A DNA stretch of 64,000 bases, taken from contig NZ_RAPY01000005.1 in assembly GCF_003610355.1 (NCBI RefSeq), positions 363,181 to 427,180 on the forward strand. Direction: 5' to 3'. Below, one piece after another: positions 33,727-42,740 of this stretch (the first letter of the stretch is position 1; every line of letters begins with the position of its first letter). The DNA is from Sphingobacterium detergens. Its GTDB lineage: Bacteria; Bacteroidota; Bacteroidia; Sphingobacteriales; Sphingobacteriaceae. The notes beneath the pieces are model-generated. The model was not told the origin of the DNA. It saw only the letters and a program-made list of their open reading frames with translations, and did not search any database. Position numbers and translations under genes: made by a program.

Positions 33727-34203
33727 ATGAAACTAAAAGCACTGTCGTTAATTGCCGCACTATGTTGTTCATTTTCGCTAGTAAAGGCTCAGAGGAAGCC
33801 TTTACAGGAACATAATAGATGGATCTGGGGGCCTTCTGTGGGGTACCAATATCAGAGCGGAAATTTCTTGAAAGTTTCAGGTTGGGGCTTATTTGCACCA
33901 AATGACTTCCAGTATATGAAAATAGATGCTGGTGCCAATTTTAGCTGGATGGAAAACAAAACGACGGTAATTCCGGAACTGGGGTTTACGTATTACCTGA
34001 ATGACTTTGTCCTGTTCCCATTTGTCAAAGCTGAGTTGACACCCTATACCATTACTCCTAAAGTTGGAGCGAGTTTGTTTTCAATTGTCGACTTGGGTAT
34101 AGGCTATGGATTCGATTATAATACAAAGAAAAATTTCAAGCCAATAGATGGTTTTACCATATCTGTAGGTGTGAATATACCATTGAATTTTCATCTCTAT
34201 TAA
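33727..34203 (+). CDS. Small beta-barrel-like exported protein (paralogue 1)
   Basis: 158 residues with a signal peptide (LIAALCCSFSLVKAQ). The mature part has alternating strands with aromatic ends (GPSVGYQYQSGNFLKVSGWG, FPFVKAELTPYTITPKVG, FTISVGVNIPLNFHLY), suggesting a small outer membrane barrel. It shares the block PFV.(A/T)E.TPYT.TPKVG with the next gene, 10 bases downstream, so the pair arose by tandem duplication. Family unknown. Confidence 0.75.
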   Translation: MKLKALSLIAALCCSFSLVKAQRKPLQEHNRWIWGPSVGYQYQSGNFLKVSGWGLFAPNDFQYMKIDAGANFSWMENKTTVIPELGFTYYLNDFVLFPFVKAELTPYTITPKVGASLFSIVDLGIGYGFDYNTKKNFKPIDGFTISVGVNIPLNFHLY

Positions 34204-34213
34204 ATGATGAGTC

Positions 34214-34678
34214 ATGCAAAATAGAAATATACTTTGGGTAGGTTGTATGGTTGTTTTGCTGGCTTTTGGAAAAAAGGCAGCAGCACAAGACCATTTGATT
34301 GGTCCGACCCTGAGCTATCAGTTCCAAAAAGGGAGTATCATCAAAACAGGAGCTTATTTTGCATTTCCATTTATAGGTGATAACATCTTGCGGGCAGATG
34401 CCACGGCCAACTACACCTGGACTCAAAAGAAATTTGCGGTTATTCCAGAAGCGGCGCTAACATATTATCCGCAAAGCTTTGTGCTGACCCCATTTGTCCG
34501 CACGGAAGTGACACCTTATACCTTCACCCCTAAAGTCGGGGTTAGTCTAGCGACGCTTTTGGATATTGATTTTGGGTACGGTTTTTCCATCAAAGACAAA
34601 AAAGATTATCGGCCAATGAAGGGATTTGCCGTGTCTCTGCGATTCAGTATTCCACTGAATTATAGGCTCAATATGTAA
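34214..34678 (+). CDS. Small beta-barrel-like exported protein (paralogue 2)
   Basis: 154 residues with signal peptide (ILWVGCMVVLLAFGKKAAAQ). Same layout as the preceding gene (GPTLSYQFQKGSIIKTGAYF, TPFVRTEVTPYTFTPKVG, FAVSLRFSIPLNYRLNM). The two are probably co-transcribed. No known family is recognised; outer membrane location is inferred from strand pattern and the C-terminal aromatic-rich strand. Confidence 0.75.
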   Translation: MQNRNILWVGCMVVLLAFGKKAAAQDHLIGPTLSYQFQKGSIIKTGAYFAFPFIGDNILRADATANYTWTQKKFAVIPEAALTYYPQSFVLTPFVRTEVTPYTFTPKVGVSLATLLDIDFGYGFSIKDKKDYRPMKGFAVSLRFSIPLNYRLNM

Positions 34679-34797
34679 CCTCTTCCACTATATTCTTCTT
34701 TTCCTTGCCGCTAAGTGATCGTTCGATGACGTGAGCCTGGATCCTTGTGTGTGATTTAATAGCTTCACGAACAGTAAATTGTACGCTCAATCCTAGG

Positions 34798-35547
34798 TTA
34801 TTTATCGAGCCAATTTTTGAAAGCAGCAACTTTCTCCCTCGAAACGATCAATTCGTCAGATTCATAATGCTTGAGGTATATTTTTAATCTCGCATTGGAG
34901 TGTACTGCAATGTTTTTGATAGCATCAAATTGCACGATAGCACTTCGGTTGATCCGAAAGAAATCTTTGGGCGATAATTGTGGGGTTAAGGCATCCAGTG
35001 TTTGGTCGAACAGATAATTCCCATTTTCATTGGTATATAAATAGGTGCCTTTGTTTTCGCTGTAAATGCACTCGATCTGTCGGGTGGTCACAACCTTGAG
35101 GCTCTGGCCGATCCTGATGGTAAAACGCTCTTTAAATGTTTGAGTGGTATTTTTAAATAATGCCTCAAAGGTAGCTAGATCAAATGGAGAGACTGGACGC
35201 CTAAACTGCAGAAACTTTTCAATCGCGTTTTCCAGTTCTTCATCTTCAATTGGCTTTAACAGGTAGTCGATGCTGTTTTGTTTAAATGCCCGTAACATAT
35301 ATTCATCATACGCTGTCGTGAAAATAATGGCCGAACTAGGTTTTATCTGCTCGAGGATTTCAAATGATATGCCATCAGCAAGTTGAATGTCCATAAAAAG
35401 TAGATCAGGTTCTTCATTTGACCTAAACCATTCCATCGATTCTTCTACGGTCTGTAGTGTGGCTGACACCGTGTACCCGAGCCCTTCCAATTTTCTTCGG
35501 AGCAATCTTGCGGAGGGAAGTTCGTCTTCTATGATTAATATCTTCAT
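34798..35547 (-). CDS. LytTR family response regulator
   Basis: 249 residues. Receiver domain (about 1-118): ILIIEDELPSARLL acidic pocket, phospho-acceptor in PDLLFMDIQLADG, IIFTTAYDEY and YLLKPIED. LytTR DNA-binding domain (about 145-245): RFTIRIGQSLKVVTTRQIEC, FFRINRSAIVQFDAIKNI. Partner of the LytS-like kinase upstream (192 bases away), and so probably controls genes of this locus such as the TonB receptor. Confidence 0.92.
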   Translation of the reverse strand: MKILIIEDELPSARLLRRKLEGLGYTVSATLQTVEESMEWFRSNEEPDLLFMDIQLADGISFEILEQIKPSSAIIFTTAYDEYMLRAFKQNSIDYLLKPIEDEELENAIEKFLQFRRPVSPFDLATFEALFKNTTQTFKERFTIRIGQSLKVVTTRQIECIYSENKGTYLYTNENGNYLFDQTLDALTPQLSPKDFFRINRSAIVQFDAIKNIAVHSNARLKIYLKHYESDELIVSREKVAAFKNWLDK

Positions 35548-35739
35548 CGTATATCGTCGTTCTCATTGATCGTCTGATCCCTGAGTGGTTTATTTATTTC
35601 GCATTCAGGTCATACCTGCCTGCTTATGACATTTAATTGCTACTGGTATTTTCTTTGTTTTAATTAATGGTCTCTTGGACCGGATTGATCCTTGTCGTCA
35701 AATGTTACTGCATTGACTTATGTTTGAATTAGCTGGTTT

Positions 35740-36807
35740 TCATGCTACTGTTTTGGCAATAATAGGCAGCCCCACAGCGAATAAATCAGCGCTTTCCTGA
35801 ATGTAAACAGGTTGATCGGACAATAATGCATAACGCTCCTGGATATTTTTCAAACCGATGCCAGAGTTGCTATTGAGCACTTTCTTTTTTTGTAGATTGT
35901 TCTCAACATATAAATAATCGTTTTTACGATAAATCTTTAAAATCAGTGGGCTCTTTAACGAAATAACATTGTGCTTGACTACATTTTCGATGAGCAATTG
36001 AAGAGAAAGCGGTAAAATAAAACCACTGCTCTCGTCTTCAGAAATATGTAGATCAATCTGGATACCTGCTTCAAACCGTAGGCCCAGAAGGTTCAAATAG
36101 GCTTTTGAAAACCTGAGTTCATCCTGTAAGCTAACAAGACTCTTGTCCTTGTGTTCCAGTACATAGCGGTATATCCTTGACAGGTCTGTTGTAAACAGGC
36201 TAGCCTTTTTGGGGTCCTCTTCAATCAGCCCGTTCAGCACATTTAAGCTGTTGAACAGAAAGTGAGGGTCCAATTGGTTTTTTAGAGATTCGAATTGGGC
36301 TGTTATTTGTTGTTTTTCCTGCTCCGACTCTTTAATCTGATAGTCTTTGAACCTTTTATAGAAATAGAAGCCAAAAAATAGCATTGAAATAAACCAGGAG
36401 ATAATCGTAAGTTGAAAGTAGTAAGCAACACGCTGCTGATTAATAAAATGATTGAAGCGCTGGAGAAAGTCTTTGGAACCAGTCGGGATAAACAGACCCG
36501 AAAGAAAAGCATTCACTAAAAAAACGACAAATATGGTCAAGATAAAGCTGATGCCATAAAAAACAACCATTTTTTTTCCAAAGTCTTTACTGTTTGGGTA
36601 CTTATCCGCCACCCATTTTGATAGATAGCCATGACTCAGAAAGAGAAAAAAACCATACAATAAACCTCTGACCATATTAGGGTGCAAGATGATCGATAAC
36701 AAAGGGACATCTTTATGATCGAGTTTGGCTACAACTACAAAATAGATGGAGACAACCACACTTGCTAATATGGCCTGAATAATGGCTTTAAATGGAAATC
36801 TCTTCAC
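35740..36807 (-). CDS. LytS-like sensor histidine kinase
   Basis: 355 residues. Four membrane helices (about 10-160), then His_kinase domain with FESLKNQLDPHFLFNSLNVL (phospho-His) and a degenerate HATPase (LPLSLQLLIENVVKHNVI, NSGIGLKNIQERYALL). No periplasmic domain, so it senses membrane state or a partner. It starts 8 bases after the small periplasmic protein gene and feeds the LytTR regulator. Confidence 0.9.
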   Translation of the reverse strand: MKRFPFKAIIQAILASVVVSIYFVVVAKLDHKDVPLLSIILHPNMVRGLLYGFFLFLSHGYLSKWVADKYPNSKDFGKKMVVFYGISFILTIFVVFLVNAFLSGLFIPTGSKDFLQRFNHFINQQRVAYYFQLTIISWFISMLFFGFYFYKRFKDYQIKESEQEKQQITAQFESLKNQLDPHFLFNSLNVLNGLIEEDPKKASLFTTDLSRIYRYVLEHKDKSLVSLQDELRFSKAYLNLLGLRFEAGIQIDLHISEDESSGFILPLSLQLLIENVVKHNVISLKSPLILKIYRKNDYLYVENNLQKKKVLNSNSGIGLKNIQERYALLSDQPVYIQESADLFAVGLPIIAKTVA

Positions 36808-36814
36808 AGCAATA

Positions 36815-37429
36815 TTATTTGCACTCTTTCAGTATTTGTTCTGCCCGGTCTTTACCCCAAGATGGAGAAAAGGGAACAGTCACTTTTTCTTCATTGAATA
36901 AAGATAGTGCTTTCTTGACATCCTCACATTCTTTACTGCTGTCCTGATTGAAATATTTTTTTGCGTTCATCTGGAATTCAGCTAGCCCCAACATCGCGCG
37001 TGGATTACTAGGTGTGATTACCAATGCTTTTTTATACAAACCAATGATGATTGGTGATAGCTCCTTGGCTTTTGTCATGGGATCGGTTACCATTAATGCG
37101 GTTTTATTCATTGCTCGCAACACAAGCCATTCCGAGTTATTGTCCTGCGTACTGTTATTCAGGATGTCTTCGGCAGATTGTATGTATTTTGCCTGTGTTT
37201 CTTTGTTCTTTTCCCTGAAGGCGGCTGTCGTTAGGATCATTGCCTGATAATAGGTCGGAATCCAATTGTCTTTTTCGGCTTGGGCAATACGCTCCAGTAG
37301 TGCAGATGCTTTCTGTATCTCTCCAGACTGCCATAAACCCATGGCTTGCCCCATACTTTTTTCGTAGTTGCTTTGTGCAAATGTGCTGCTGCTTATGAAG
37401 CAGATAATGGCGATAATAATTGATTTCAT
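36815..37429 (-). CDS. Periplasmic TPR-like protein
   Basis: 204 residues from ATG 37429, which gives a signal peptide (MKSIIIAIICFISSSTFAQ); the frame is open up to 37549. The mature part is helical and TPR-like (YEKSMGQAMGLWQSGEIQKA, GLYKKALVITPSNPRAMLGL). No enzymatic motif. It lies between the TonB receptor and the kinase gene, 8 bases before the kinase, and could link receptor state to the kinase. Confidence 0.75.
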   Translation of the reverse strand: MKSIIIAIICFISSSTFAQSNYEKSMGQAMGLWQSGEIQKASALLERIAQAEKDNWIPTYYQAMILTTAAFREKNKETQAKYIQSAEDILNNSTQDNNSEWLVLRAMNKTALMVTDPMTKAKELSPIIIGLYKKALVITPSNPRAMLGLAEFQMNAKKYFNQDSSKECEDVKKALSLFNEEKVTVPFSPSWGKDRAEQILKECK

Positions 37430-37573
37430 GATCTTTCGTTTAGTAGTTAACATTTTTGATTCTTCGATAGCTGGTTCATATTTTGTTGAACTCCAGTGAA
37501 ATTGCGGATAGCAACTGACAAATGGGAATAATTTTGGATGAACCGGCATATTTTGATGATGAGTTGTTGATTG

Positions 37574-39721
37574 TTATAGATTATCCAGTTGATTGTCTTT
37601 TTCATTTTTACTTATCGTCCAGAAATAACCCAAAAAGACAAAGCGTTTAGCTGTAGGCACAATAGCTCTACGATCATAAATACCCTGTGTATTTGGTCGG
37701 TCTGCATATTGATATCCATAGATCGGTGAAGCTCCGAGGACATTGCTGACAGAGAAATGGATAATTTTTTGTTGACTGTAGAGGAATGACCAACTCATAG
37801 ATAGATTATTATATCCTTTGGTGCGGCCATTCATAAAGTTGGTTTGGTTAGGATCGTTGTAATTTCTTCCTGAGACAATCGAATTTGTCAAACTGAGCTG
37901 TGAACGGAGGCTTGCAAACCAGTATTTTCCAACAATAAAAAGGCTATGCTTATAAACATAAGAGGGAGTAACTGTATGGGGATAGTTCGCTTCATTTCTT
38001 TTGCTGTCTGTGTAGGAGTATGAAATCCAGTATTGTAGATTCTTTACGCTACTGGTGTTTTTGTAAAATACATCAAAGCCTTTGACTTTGCCGTTGCCAT
38101 TGTTGTCATATTGACTGTCGTACCTTGCTGTTTGGCTGTTATATTTTATCAGGTTGTCGTATGTCTTATGGTAGGCTTCCAGACGCAACAGGTGTCCACC
38201 TTTCTCGTAAAAGTAATTTGCGATATAATGTCTGGCGGCTAGCCAATCCAGCTGAGGATCATATTTTAAAAATGAGCTTGGAGCTTGTTGATGAAACGTT
38301 CCATAGGCCAGCGAGAGCTGAGTATACTTGTTCAAAGCGTAGCCCAAGGATGCCCTTGGCTCTATTGTTTTTTTGCTTTGTAAATTGGACGTAGTCCCCC
38401 GTAGGCCGATCTTTCCAATAAGGTTAGGTAATAGGCCAAAAGTGGTTTCGGTAAACAATGAAGTCATTTTGCTATGGTATCCATAGCTGTAGGCAAGTTC
38501 TTGACGATGGTATTCTTCCTTGTAATTGTTGTCAAAATATTCTATTCCCCAAATGCTTTTTATACTGTTTTTCCAGGTTTTTCTTAGTGTCCCTTTTAGA
38601 TGAAGGCTCTTTTCGTCGTTGGGCAGGTAAATATCACTGTGATGGAGCTTGTCTGTCAGATAGCCTATTCCAACGCCTGAATGGAATGCCCAGCGATTTC
38701 CTAGGTCTTGACTATAGGTGATGTTGGCGTAGCTATTGTTGGACTTCTTTTTCAATGGGATAGGCTCTTCGTAATTGATGTCGGATTGGTAAAGCCCCAT
38801 ATTCTCAAAATTGTACGCCCCATAAATATTTAGAAAACCTTTTTTAAACTGATGGCGATAGATCAGTTCTCCGGAAGCGTTTTCATAGGGCTTGGTCCAT
38901 CTGATATCGGGGGTAATGATTTTTGAATAGGGCTTTAAGTTTGTATAGTTGCTGTTGAATGTCAGTGAGTTTTTACCCCATTGTAATGTATGTCCTAGAC
39001 CTAATCCTACCGAGGATAAAGAAATTTCTGTTTTGGGCTGTTCAATAGTGTTTTCTGTACTAAGGGCCAAAATGCTGGATAAGGCATTGCCAAATTCCGC
39101 AGAATAACCTCCGGTAGAAAAATTGACGCCCTTAAAGAGCATTGGCGAGAAGCGACCCCTGACAGGAACTTCATTTGGGCTTGCGGTATAGGGCTGTGCT
39201 ACTCGTATCCCATTGATGTAAGTCTGTGTCTCGGAGGCATCTCCACCGTGAACCATGAGACGGCCGTTTTCTCCCGCAACTTGTGCTCCCGGTAATGTTG
39301 CCAAAGCGCTAATGATGTTGCCCATGCTTCCTGCTGTCGTGACGATGTCCAAGGGGCTCATTACCGTGTTTTTGCCTGAGCTGTTGGCTTGGAGGACCCC
39401 TGCCTGAATACTGACCTCTTGCAATCGATTCTCACTACCCTGCAATTGAATGATCAAAAGTTCCTTATATGGTAATTCAATAGGTTTGCTATACAGTGGA
39501 CGACCTACAACGGACGCTTTGATTGTCTTGGCACCCCGCTCATTGGTTTCAAAAGTAAAATTTCCGAGCGAGTCTGTTGTGCTCCCATCGTAGGTGCCTT
39601 CTATATAAACATTGGCTAAATAGATAGGTTTACCATTTTTCTCTACTACCCTGCCTTTGAGAATAGACTGTGCGAAAATGGTGGTGGTACTTAAAAATAG
39701 TAAGGTTAATAACAGCTTCAT
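37574..39721 (-). CDS. TonB-dependent receptor with CarboxypepD_reg domain
   Basis: 715 residues from ATG 39721 (signal peptide MKLLLTLLFLSTTTIFAQ). CarboxypepD_reg domain (about 20-100: LKGRVVEKNGKPIYLANVYI), plug (about 115-225: VSIQAGVLQANSSGKNTVMS, GNIISALATLPGAQVAGENG) and a 22-strand-type barrel to the C-terminus. It imports or binds an unknown ligand at the outer membrane. First gene of a run with a TPR protein, LytS-like kinase and LytTR regulator, a ligand-responsive arrangement. Confidence 0.9.
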   Translation of the reverse strand: MKLLLTLLFLSTTTIFAQSILKGRVVEKNGKPIYLANVYIEGTYDGSTTDSLGNFTFETNERGAKTIKASVVGRPLYSKPIELPYKELLIIQLQGSENRLQEVSIQAGVLQANSSGKNTVMSPLDIVTTAGSMGNIISALATLPGAQVAGENGRLMVHGGDASETQTYINGIRVAQPYTASPNEVPVRGRFSPMLFKGVNFSTGGYSAEFGNALSSILALSTENTIEQPKTEISLSSVGLGLGHTLQWGKNSLTFNSNYTNLKPYSKIITPDIRWTKPYENASGELIYRHQFKKGFLNIYGAYNFENMGLYQSDINYEEPIPLKKKSNNSYANITYSQDLGNRWAFHSGVGIGYLTDKLHHSDIYLPNDEKSLHLKGTLRKTWKNSIKSIWGIEYFDNNYKEEYHRQELAYSYGYHSKMTSLFTETTFGLLPNLIGKIGLRGTTSNLQSKKTIEPRASLGYALNKYTQLSLAYGTFHQQAPSSFLKYDPQLDWLAARHYIANYFYEKGGHLLRLEAYHKTYDNLIKYNSQTARYDSQYDNNGNGKVKGFDVFYKNTSSVKNLQYWISYSYTDSKRNEANYPHTVTPSYVYKHSLFIVGKYWFASLRSQLSLTNSIVSGRNYNDPNQTNFMNGRTKGYNNLSMSWSFLYSQQKIIHFSVSNVLGASPIYGYQYADRPNTQGIYDRRAIVPTAKRFVFLGYFWTISKNEKDNQLDNL

Positions 39722-39892
39722 TGTATTGACTTTTATCCAAAAATGAAACAGAGCAATTGCTTCCACGAAAAAGAGTGGATGAAATGTCAAAATATGATGA
39801 TGAAATGTCGTATTCCGATTTTATGCTGTAAATTAATGCTTGAAATGAGAACCGATCGTGATAACGAGTGGTGTAAATTAAGTCACAAAAAA

Positions 39893-40861
39893 ATGCGAAT
39901 TACCATTTTAGATGACTATCAAGATGCTGTCCGACAGCTGGATTGTTTCAAAATACTTGATGGTCACGATGTTCAGATATTGAAACAATCCTATACAGAT
40001 CCAGCTCAGCTGGCCGAAAAGCTTAAAAATACAGAAGCGTTGGTGCTGATCAGGGAGCGAACGAAAATCTCTGCTGATCTGCTCAGCAGACTTCCAAACC
40101 TCCAGCTCATCAGCCAAACCGGTAAAATTTCCAATCACCTTGATCTGGCGATTTGCAGTGCTTATCAAGTTGCTGTTGCAGAAAGTATGGGATCCCCGGT
40201 CGCACCTGCCGAACTGACCTGGCTATTAATTATGAATGGTTTGAGGAAGCTACCACAAGCGATTGCTGGAATGAAAGCGGGGCAATGGCAGACGAATATT
40301 GGTCAATCCGTAGCGGGGAAAACGATAGGGATATGGAGTTACGGAAAGATTGGGCGCCGGGTTGCCCAGTACGCAAAAGCATTTGGCGCGCAGGTGATTG
40401 TATGGGGTAGCGAAAATTCTCGGGAAGAGGCAGTAAAAGACGGATTCTTAGCAGCATCAAGTAAGTCGGATTTTTTTCATTTTGCGGATGTGGTAACACT
40501 GCACCTGAGGTTGGTGCCAGAAACCAGAGCTATCGTAAAGTTGGAAGATCTGCTTTCCATGAAACCATCAGCACTATTCGTAAATACTTCGCGTGCGGAA
40601 TTGGTTGAACAGGGAGCACTTTTGGATGCTTTGATCAGTGGGACACCAGGCGCTGCTGCGGTTGACGTCTACGAGTCAGAACCTATTACAGACTCCAATT
40701 ATCCATTGTTGCGGATGCCGAATGTGATTTGCACACCCCATTTGGGCTACGTTGAAGAAAATGGCTACGAACAGCTATTTAAGTTGGCTTTTGAGAATAT
40801 TGTTGCTTTCGCACAAGGAGTTCCACAGCATATCGCCAATCCGGAGGTGTTGCAGGGTTGA
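39893..40861 (+). CDS. D-2-hydroxyacid dehydrogenase family protein
   Basis: 322 residues from ATG 39893 (MRITILDDYQDAVRQLDCF); the open frame from 39743 would overlap the receptor promoter. NAD-binding motif GKTIGIWSYGKIGRRVAQ is a variant of GxGxxG. Catalytic residues of the family are present: Arg in FVNTSRAELVEQGAL, Glu in DVYESEPI and His in VICTPHLGYVEENGY. It oxidises or reduces a 2-hydroxy/2-oxo acid with NAD(H), related to phosphoglycerate dehydrogenase. Substrate unknown; single gene. Confidence 0.88.
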   Translation: MRITILDDYQDAVRQLDCFKILDGHDVQILKQSYTDPAQLAEKLKNTEALVLIRERTKISADLLSRLPNLQLISQTGKISNHLDLAICSAYQVAVAESMGSPVAPAELTWLLIMNGLRKLPQAIAGMKAGQWQTNIGQSVAGKTIGIWSYGKIGRRVAQYAKAFGAQVIVWGSENSREEAVKDGFLAASSKSDFFHFADVVTLHLRLVPETRAIVKLEDLLSMKPSALFVNTSRAELVEQGALLDALISGTPGAAAVDVYESEPITDSNYPLLRMPNVICTPHLGYVEENGYEQLFKLAFENIVAFAQGVPQHIANPEVLQG

Positions 40862-41144
40862 TGGGAATGTCTATTGATAGATGGTTCGTAAGCTAGGAAA
40901 CTGTCACTTGCAATGCTATTCTCTGTTTATAAGCGGATCAAAAGATTAGGAAATAAATGTTCCTGTTGCAATGTGATAGGTGTCAAACCAAATGTGTATT
41001 ATTGATTGAAATCAAATTGTCCGAAAGTAAAAGTACCCCCTCGGTAATTGAAAATTTAAAGGAAAGGCTGTTTGGGGATTAGAGCAGTATTAATGAAAAA
41101 TGGGCTGTCCTTCCTTTTGTGAGGACACCCGCCTAAGTGTTTAA

Positions 41145-42191
41145 ATGAAAAATTTTACGAAACTTGATCAACCGACTGGACGATCCATCTACTTGGATGG
41201 AAAGGAATACCTTTTTTTTGGAGGAACCTCCTATTTAGGGTTGGCGACGGATAATGAATATACCGAACTCTTCATCGAAGGGTTAAGGCGTTATGGTGTT
41301 AATAACGGTACTTCTCGCAATAACAATGTACAGCAAGCTATATTTGACAAAGCCGAGGAATATGCGGCGCAGCGATTTGGATTTGAGTCTGGATTATTGC
41401 TGTCAAGCGGTTACTTGGCGACTCAATTTGTTGTCAAAACGTTGTCGCAAGAGGGAGAATTGCTCTATGCACCTGCTAGCCATCCTTCCTTGTGGCTTGA
41501 CGCAAACCCAGTCGTAGTTGGCGATTTTAGGGATTGGAGCTTCCATACTGTCGATTATATCAATAAATCCAAAGAAACATCTTTTGTTATTGTTAGCAAT
41601 AGCCTAGATAACATGAAGCCTGAAAGGTATGATTTTTCGGTTTTTGATGAAATTTCGGATGCTAAAAGGGTTACCCTATTGCTGGATGATTCCCACGGAA
41701 TCGGTGTGCTGCATGAAAATGGCATTTCACTGGTGGAGCGTGGTTTTTTGAGAGAAAATATAGAGCTGATTGTCGTGGCCTCTTTGGCAAAGGGCTTAGC
41801 GACAGACGCGGGCCTGATTTTGGCCAGCCAGAAACGGATAGAACAGCTTAAAAAATCAAATTTTTATACTGGAGCCTCCCCGAGTTCCCCAGCGAGTCTT
41901 TATGCTTTTGTAAATGGGGAGCAGATCTATCGTAAGCAATTTGAGAAATTGCAGGCAAATATTCTTTATTTCGCATCGCTTTCAAAAGGATATTTAAATA
42001 CCATCGCTAATTTTCCGGTCTTCTCTTCCAGTGATATTAGTCTCTATGAAAGGCTGATGGAAGCAAGTATATTGGTCTCTAGTTTCCCTTATCCCCTTCC
42101 TACTGATCCATTATTGAATAGAATTGTTGTCAATGCACACCATACTCGGGAGGATTTGGAACGTATTAGTCATGCAATTGGCATATCTTGA
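41145..42191 (+). CDS. AONS-like PLP-dependent acyl-CoA condensing enzyme
   Basis: 348 residues, class II alpha-oxoamine synthase fold: FFGGTSYLGLATDNEY, YGVNNGTSRNNNVQQAIFDK, ASHPSLWLDAN, LLLDDSHGIGVLHENG (Asp binding PLP nitrogen, HxxG) and VVASLAKGLATDAGLIL (Schiff-base Lys). AONS enzymes join an amino acid with an acyl-CoA; the family includes BioF, KBL and the signal synthases CqsA/LqsA. It is about 40 residues shorter than BioF. No biotin genes are nearby, so the product is open. The upstream gap 40862-41144 shows no gene. Confidence 0.8.
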   Translation: MKNFTKLDQPTGRSIYLDGKEYLFFGGTSYLGLATDNEYTELFIEGLRRYGVNNGTSRNNNVQQAIFDKAEEYAAQRFGFESGLLLSSGYLATQFVVKTLSQEGELLYAPASHPSLWLDANPVVVGDFRDWSFHTVDYINKSKETSFVIVSNSLDNMKPERYDFSVFDEISDAKRVTLLLDDSHGIGVLHENGISLVERGFLRENIELIVVASLAKGLATDAGLILASQKRIEQLKKSNFYTGASPSSPASLYAFVNGEQIYRKQFEKLQANILYFASLSKGYLNTIANFPVFSSSDISLYERLMEASILVSSFPYPLPTDPLLNRIVVNAHHTREDLERISHAIGIS

Positions 42192-42371
42192 TTTTTTTAT
42201 GACATCCAATGAATCAACTTGTTGTAAATTAGGAAATTGTTGTTAATTTTGAAACTTATTTAGCGGTTTGCTCGATGTGAAATCTCGTTAATTGATTGTA
42301 AATGTTTGGCTTTTGGAAGCTTATTTATCAAAAAAGTGTTTAAATAATTTCCATTCCTCATTTTAAAACAA

Positions 42372-42379
42372 TACTTTTG
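42372..42379 (+). promoter_or_regulatory. -7 element of the HU gene
   Basis: TACTTTTG matches TAnnTTTG, 60 bases before the ATG at 42439. The -33 position lacks TTG. Confidence 0.55.
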
Positions 42380-42438
42380 CATCCCCAAACATTAGTTGGC
42401 TTAAGGGTTGAAAAATAAATAATTACAGTAAAATAGAT

Positions 42439-42723
42439 ATGACTAAAGCAGAAATTATTGCAGAAATCTCTAACAAAACTGGCTTAGAGAAGGTAGATGT
42501 TCAAGAGACCGTAGAGGCGTTCTTCAAAGTTGTCAAAAACGCAATGATCGGAGGAGAAAATGTATATGTAAGAGGTTTTGGTAGCTTCGTAGTCAAAAAA
42601 AGAGCTGAGAAGACTGCAAGAAACATTTCAAAAAATACAGCAATCATTATTCCAGAGCACTTTGTTCCTAGCTTCAAGCCAGCTAAAATTTTCGTTGAGA
42701 AAGTAAAAAACGGCAATAAATAA
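42439..42723 (+). CDS. HU/IHF family DNA-binding protein
   Basis: 94 residues, standard length. Helical dimerisation part (MTKAEIIAEISNKTGLEKVD) and the beta-arm region VYVRGFGSFVVKKRAEKTAR, then NISKNTAIIIPEHFVPSFKP, including the arm-tip Pro. It bends DNA as a dimer and organises the nucleoid. Probably in one run with the TPR protein 17 bases downstream. Confidence 0.93.
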   Translation: MTKAEIIAEISNKTGLEKVDVQETVEAFFKVVKNAMIGGENVYVRGFGSFVVKKRAEKTARNISKNTAIIIPEHFVPSFKPAKIFVEKVKNGNK

Positions 42724-42740
42724 TCTTAAAATAGATTAAA

